A stretch of DNA of 32,525 bases from Discostella pseudostelligera (taxonomy: Eukaryota; Bacillariophyta; Thalassiosirophyceae; Thalassiosirales; Thalassiosiraceae). Below the pieces are notes generated by a model, which searched no databases, was not told where the DNA came from, and worked only from the letters and a program-made list of their open reading frames with translations. Position numbers and translations under genes: made by a program. Shown here in pieces: positions 28,528 through 32,525 of the stretch (position 1 is the first letter of the stretch; every line of letters starts with the position of its first letter). The DNA lies in NCBI GenBank assembly GCA_036940085.1, contig JALLBK010000385.1, positions 1 through 32,525 on the forward strand. Reading direction: 5' to 3'.

Positions 28528-31500
28528 ATGCACCCTGGCAATGACTGCAATACTGAATCAATGTGCGAGGACGGGACTGCCTGCAGTCATCTAACTGGTG
28601 GATTCACGACCATTACCAATATATTTGATGGTTCGCCCGATGCAGTGGTCGATCAGCGGTGCACCCCCGCACGCAGTACCTTCCAACTTGTGGGTGTTAT
28701 GGACACACCGTCGACCAATGCAGGGGAGGACGCCAGCCAATATGATCACGATAGTCACTTTGGAACATTTGCATCGTACTACTACATGCAGAAGAATGGA
28801 CCACATAGTCCCGATGCACATATTGGCTGTGGACATATGATTATGAAGCAATACGAGATTGATGATGATGCCGAACATTCCGTAGACACTGAAGAAGGAG
28901 GGGGAAGAGGGTTCTGTGAACAACACCATGCAGTGCAGTGTTGTCACGATGTTAATGATGACCATATTTCCAAGGGTGGACGCAGTTCCTTAAGTTCCAT
29001 CACCAATGAATTCTTCTTTCCCAAATTTAATGGACGGGGGAGATTTATCAACTACGGCACCAGAAAAAAGAATTCGTCAACAAAGAAGAGTTCAAGTAGT
29101 CCCCAATCCTCCAAAGAGAGGAAATCCCCGAGTTCGTACACCTTGGATACTACTGGTACAATGGTTGCTGCCAGAGCTGCTGCTCCATGGTACTCCATTT
29201 CAAGGTTACAACTTCAGCCCCATTTTCATCTCGAGGATTATTCAGATCGAAGGCAGCAGCAAGAACATCATGCGGTCCCAAACAATGACCAATTTGTTGG
29301 GCACCACGCACACATTCTTTCAAGACCACCCTCCGAGGTTGTAATCTCACCGCTGGGTCATGCCAATCCGCTCGAGACATGCTGTCCACACTCCTTATCA
29401 CAAACTCCATCGGTCATTAGCAGCAGTGACCTATCTCAATATTTTACCAACGAATTACGGGAGAGATACAAGTCAATCATCCACAGATCGTATCGTACCC
29501 ATTATCATCAGTTTATCAACTCATCGTGTGCAAGGAAAACCATCATTGCTATCGTATCGATCTCACTCCTTGTGGCGATGATCACATCAACTACGATTGT
29601 CTTGGGGAGGCATGTCCCTCGCGCGTGGACGGATGGTGCAAATATCACATTGGTTATTCCCGGCAGAGATGGTATGCCGTATGCATGTTGTGTGGATAGC
29701 AATACTGGACTGTATATTCCTCAAGACGGTAGTACTAGTAATTTGCCAAACGAACACGACAATACATCCGAGCAAGGATCTGTTCCTCCTCCCTCGAGCA
29801 GCAGCGAGTCGTCCTCACCTGAAATGGGATCCGTCCTTGAAGATACTGGGTTGATATCCTTTTCTTCATCCCAAGGTGGCAATGAGCCCACGAACAATCC
29901 TTTCCCAACGATGAATTTTGCACCAAATCCAGGACCAGCACCGAACATATTACCGACGGCATCACCAACGAAAGACTCCAAAATGTTTGGATCTCTGGAG
30001 GCAACACCCACGACCACCGGTATTGAAAGCCTCTTATCACCAACCCACAAGCCAGTAGTTATACTAGGACCAGTTGCTCTTGACCCGTCAATAGTTCGTA
30101 TCAAATCGGTCGACACAACTATTGATGAATTGAGTCCTAATGTGAATTACGGAGATGAATCATACCTCAGCGTCGAAGGCAATACCAAAGTGGCATTGGT
30201 CAAGTTTGATTTATCGGTTCTGAATGGTCGCTCATACAACAAAGCAACACTAGTGATAAATTCATTGTTGAATGAAGAAGCAGACGAAAGCGCAGCCCAC
30301 GTAACGGTGGGAGTACTTCCTCAAGCAGGAGATTGGAACGAAGGATTATTAACGTGGACGGATGCAGGATCGTCGCGCGCAGGTTCGTTTGTGGTGAATC
30401 AATTTCAATCCGACAGTAGCCAAACACGGAGGCATGAAGTGGATGTCTTACGTGCAATAGAAAATGCGCTAAGGCCGTCATTCCAAGGTGGAGCGCCCTC
30501 TGGAATTGTAACGTTCGAGCTTTACACAGAGTCTGGTAGCATTGCACAATTTGCAAGCAGAGAGTGGAACGGGGGTGCATTAGAACCAGAGCTCAGGATC
30601 TACCTTTCTGACAATTCTTCGGTAAGTTCACTGGTACATCTGATACGAGGAATGCTCGACATTATTTTAGCTCGACTTGATCATCTTCTCATCTCGATTA
30701 CTCTTCAATCTCAGCCCTCGATCTCTCCAACAAGAATGCCATTGACTAACGAACCAAGTGCAGCACCATTCACATCAGTACCCTCCGTAGAATTTTCGAT
30801 TACTCCGAATTTGTTGTACATCGAGCCGTCAGTCTCTCCCACTCCACACCCGGTGGCTCCAACGAGTCAAGTACCTAGTGTCATGTCATCTGAAATGACA
30901 TCTGAATCTCCGACAGGGTCTCCTAACAGCCCAACGGTGTCTCCTAACAGCCCTTCGGCTTCGCCAATCAATCCTACAGCGTCTCCTCACGATCCCACAA
31001 TATCTCCATTGCATCCAAGTGATTCACCAATTGATCAACCTACGATGAGACCAGAAACGGAAGCTCCCATTGTCACACAAGTCGCCATGATTGCGTTTGA
31101 AGTGTGTCCCAACGTACAATCATCATCTACGATGGCTTCCAGGAACGATTTAATATCGTATCAAGTGGGCTCAACGTGGAAGGTATATAAATGCGCTGAA
31201 GATCGCTGCAGCGCTGGCAGTTCTATGCCTGGTTCGAGTTGGATTCTGGTGGGTACCTGCCAGAACAAACTGGCAGAACGCGATGGGTCTCACCCCACAT
31301 CTGAGGTAAGTCTACTATTCTGTCTGCAAGGCATTACATTTGGTTATNATAAAGGGCAGCAGAATGATGAAGGGCAACAGAGTGATAACGGGCAGCAGAA
31401 TGAACGCGATGGGTCTCACCCCACATCTGAGGTAAGTCTACTATTCTGTCTGCAAGGCATTACATTTGGTTATTCTTTGTTTACACAGCTTTTAACACAC

Positions 31501-31791
31501 AATGCATGATGCATTCTCGAATGACAGGTATCTACTCCAGAACCTTCTCGTGTGCTAGACGATAAAGATAGAGGGCAGCAGAATGATAAAGGGCAGCAGA
31601 ATGATGAAGGGCAACAGAGTGATAACGGGCAGCAGAATGATAGCGGGCAGCAGAATGATAAAGGGCAGCAGAATGAAAAAGGGCAGCAGAATGATAAAGG
31701 GCAGCAGAATGACAAAGGGCAGCAGAACCCTATCACCGATGTGATGGAGTGGAATGTCCCTGATTCACGACATCAAATCCTTTTGCATTAA
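28528..31791 (+). CDS. Large type II membrane protein with DNRLRE (CBM96-like) domain and Ser/Pro-rich and GQQNDK repeats
   Basis: Exon model join(28528..30621, 30715..31305, 31528..31791), 982 aa, all introns phase 0. The first intron (93 bp, GTAAGT to TCTCAG) is a multiple of three without a stop, so the frame also reads through it. The second is 222 bp as assembled and 96 bp if the displaced contig copy is removed. Order: polar cytoplasmic region with His/Ser-rich parts; one membrane anchor (about 338-360, TIIAIVSISLLVAMITSTTI); Ser/Pro linker; DNRLRE-type beta domain (about 530-690) with VNYGDESYLSVEG, KVALVKFDLS and WNEGLLTWTDAG; a mucin-like SPNSPTVSPNSPSASP tract; a small Cys-containing segment (CPN, YKCAEDRC, GTC); and a tail of GQQNDK repeats. 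Probably surface or cell-wall associated. The frame is open from 28420, so the real start may lie upstream. Confidence 0.7.
31276..31473. repeat. Displaced 72-bp direct repeat with gap and minisatellite fragment
   Basis: Copy 1 is 31276-31347, the N is at 31348, then 53 bases (31349-31401) identical to 31586-31638 of the downstream minisatellite, then copy 2 at 31402-31473. The same 72-bp length as the other three gap repeats points to an assembly origin. Here a repeat fragment is also inserted. Each copy carries the same donor (GAG then GTAAGT). Confidence 0.85.
31573..31728 (+). repeat. 18-bp coding minisatellite (GQQNDK)
   Basis: Eight full units of GGGCAGCAGAATGATAAA-type sequence (31573-31716) plus a partial ninth. 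They encode GQQND followed by K, E, N or S. Variation sits mainly in the last codon, and the unit keeps the frame. Confidence 0.92.
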
Positions 31792-32525
31792 CTTAAGCAT
31801 TAGGATAAGCAATCAATTTTAGCAATGCTTGCATTGCCTTTCGACCATCCTTCATCCTTCATTGTTCGTCATTACTCTACAATATTTGACCGTTATACTT
31901 TTGAGTAAGCGGTCCACGTGGAGCCAATGGCACTTCTTATGTGTGTTGGGAGGGACATATTTTTAGATCCACGTGTCAGCTTGCTCTGCAATCTGCTGCA
32001 ATATCGTACAGTCGCACTACTCTATCTAATTGGACCCCTATGTGCGAAGCCAGGGGAGGGGTCCAGTTCTTGGAAAGTCCCACTTACAGTACTGCTAGTA
32101 CTACTAGTAATAGGTAGTTCCTGCCAAAAAGCTGTGCAAGCCTCCGAGAGGGGTCCAGTTCTCGGAAAGGTCCACTTAGCGAAAGGCCCAATTAGCGTAG
32201 CGCCAGGTAGCGCCACTGTATCTCTTGCATCTCATTTCTATCGTAAGTAGAATCATACCATACGACAACTCTTCAGCCCATCCTTCCCCAGACGTGAAAA
32301 GTCTTGTATGCAACATTCTACAAGTTCCAATGTGTGGTGGATTGAGGTTGGGAGAAGATGGGATTGAGGGGCGAAATCGGCGCAAGAGATTTTGTCCGCC
32401 TGTCCCACTGGCTCAACAAGCAGCTCTCCACGTGATAATGAATGTGAAATTTTGTCCAAGCTTGAATTTTGATTGGGAAGTGTGTGCCGAGCGGGAGCTG
32501 AAGCAGAAGCAGAAGCAGAAGCAGA
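31792..32525. other. Right-hand intergenic region with G-boxes, a 31-bp direct repeat and a terminal microsatellite
   Basis: 734 bp without a convincing gene. Features: palindrome TCCACGTGGA at 31913-31922 followed by CCAAT; CCACGTGTC near 31971; CCACGTG near 32428; a 31-bp imperfect direct repeat at 32056-32086 and 32148-32178 (GAGGGGTCCAGTTCT core); and an (AAGCAG)n microsatellite from 32501 to the window end. It may be the promoter of a gene beyond the window. A 110-codon frame at 31918-32250 starts at GTG and overlaps the repeats, and is not accepted. Confidence 0.4.
32501..32525. repeat. (AAGCAG)n microsatellite running off the window
   Basis: At least four hexamer units (AAGCAG), continuing to the last base of the window. 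If transcribed and in frame it would code for a KQ or similar dipeptide tract; no gene is visible. Confidence 0.85.

Noticed and set aside
28444..28530. Plus-strand frame starting MDRAMTFLGFILLMRTVVIA, which looks like a signal peptide for the large membrane protein.
   Set aside because: It is in a different frame from the protein and no intron could be placed to join them; a frameshift at the gap cannot be excluded but is not shown.
31470..31736. Minus-strand Cys/Pro-rich frame (CCPLSF repeats).
   Set aside because: It is the complement of the GQQNDK minisatellite; the plus-strand frame is supported by splice sites and gene context.
31918..32250. 110-codon plus-strand frame.
   Set aside because: Begins at GTG, composed partly of the 31-bp direct repeat, no recognisable domain.
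1..32525. CRISPR arrays, integrases, transposases, phage or toxin-antitoxin genes.
   Set aside because: None seen on either strand; the content is ordinary eukaryotic nuclear genes.

Overview
This window is nuclear DNA from a photosynthetic stramenopile, most likely a centric diatom. Every spliced gene has short GT-AG introns, usually 87-151 bp. Several N-termini carry a signal peptide followed by an ASAF/AFAP-type cleavage site with Phe at +1, which is the diatom bipartite plastid-targeting signature. Predicted proteins contain poly-Q, poly-S and poly-D tracts, and there is a Ser/Pro-rich membrane protein of the kind common in diatoms. The diatom assignment is inference from these traits; no marker gene is present.

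Layout, left to right. A RibD_C/RIB7-type riboflavin reductase (+, 24-1349) converges on a methionine-synthase-reductase-like flavoprotein with two flavodoxin domains in tandem (-, 1396-4959). Across a divergent promoter lies a CS-domain (CacyBP/Sgt1-like) protein (+, 5522-6333). A plastid DUF4336 protein (-, 6495-8209) follows, then tRNA-Thr(AGU) (-, 8533-8605) whose 3' end abuts three 22-bp repeats that each hold a T4 run. Next come a RUS/DUF647 protein (-, 8776-10839), the mRNA-export helicase UAP56 with one long intron (-, 11467-13704), a membrane sulfotransferase (+, 14238-15927), a probably plastid inositol-monophosphatase-family enzyme (-, 16085-17320), mitoribosomal protein mS38 (+, 17809-18495) and a type II membrane glycosyltransferase-like protein (-, 18894-19907). 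The right third holds a plastid DUF1118 (RIQ-like) protein (+, 20759-21838), a bZIP factor (+, 22342-23121) with an acidic ORF behind it (23202-23684), PICOT-type Trx-Grx-Grx (-, 23914-25201), a CRT-like transporter (-, 25697-28087) and a large Ser/Pro-rich DNRLRE membrane protein (+, 28528-31791). About 730 bp without a gene close the window.

The genes are unrelated housekeeping and organelle genes in alternating divergent and convergent pairs, not an operon or island. Two themes recur. E2F-like TTCCCGCC(AAA) motifs sit in many of the promoter regions. Second, three of the single-N gaps are flanked by perfect 72-bp direct repeats, and a fourth by a displaced 72-bp copy. These look like unmerged contig ends and break or distort four gene models. 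I see no CRISPR array, phage, plasmid or defence system. The most unusual gene is the MTRR-like protein with duplicated flavodoxin domains.
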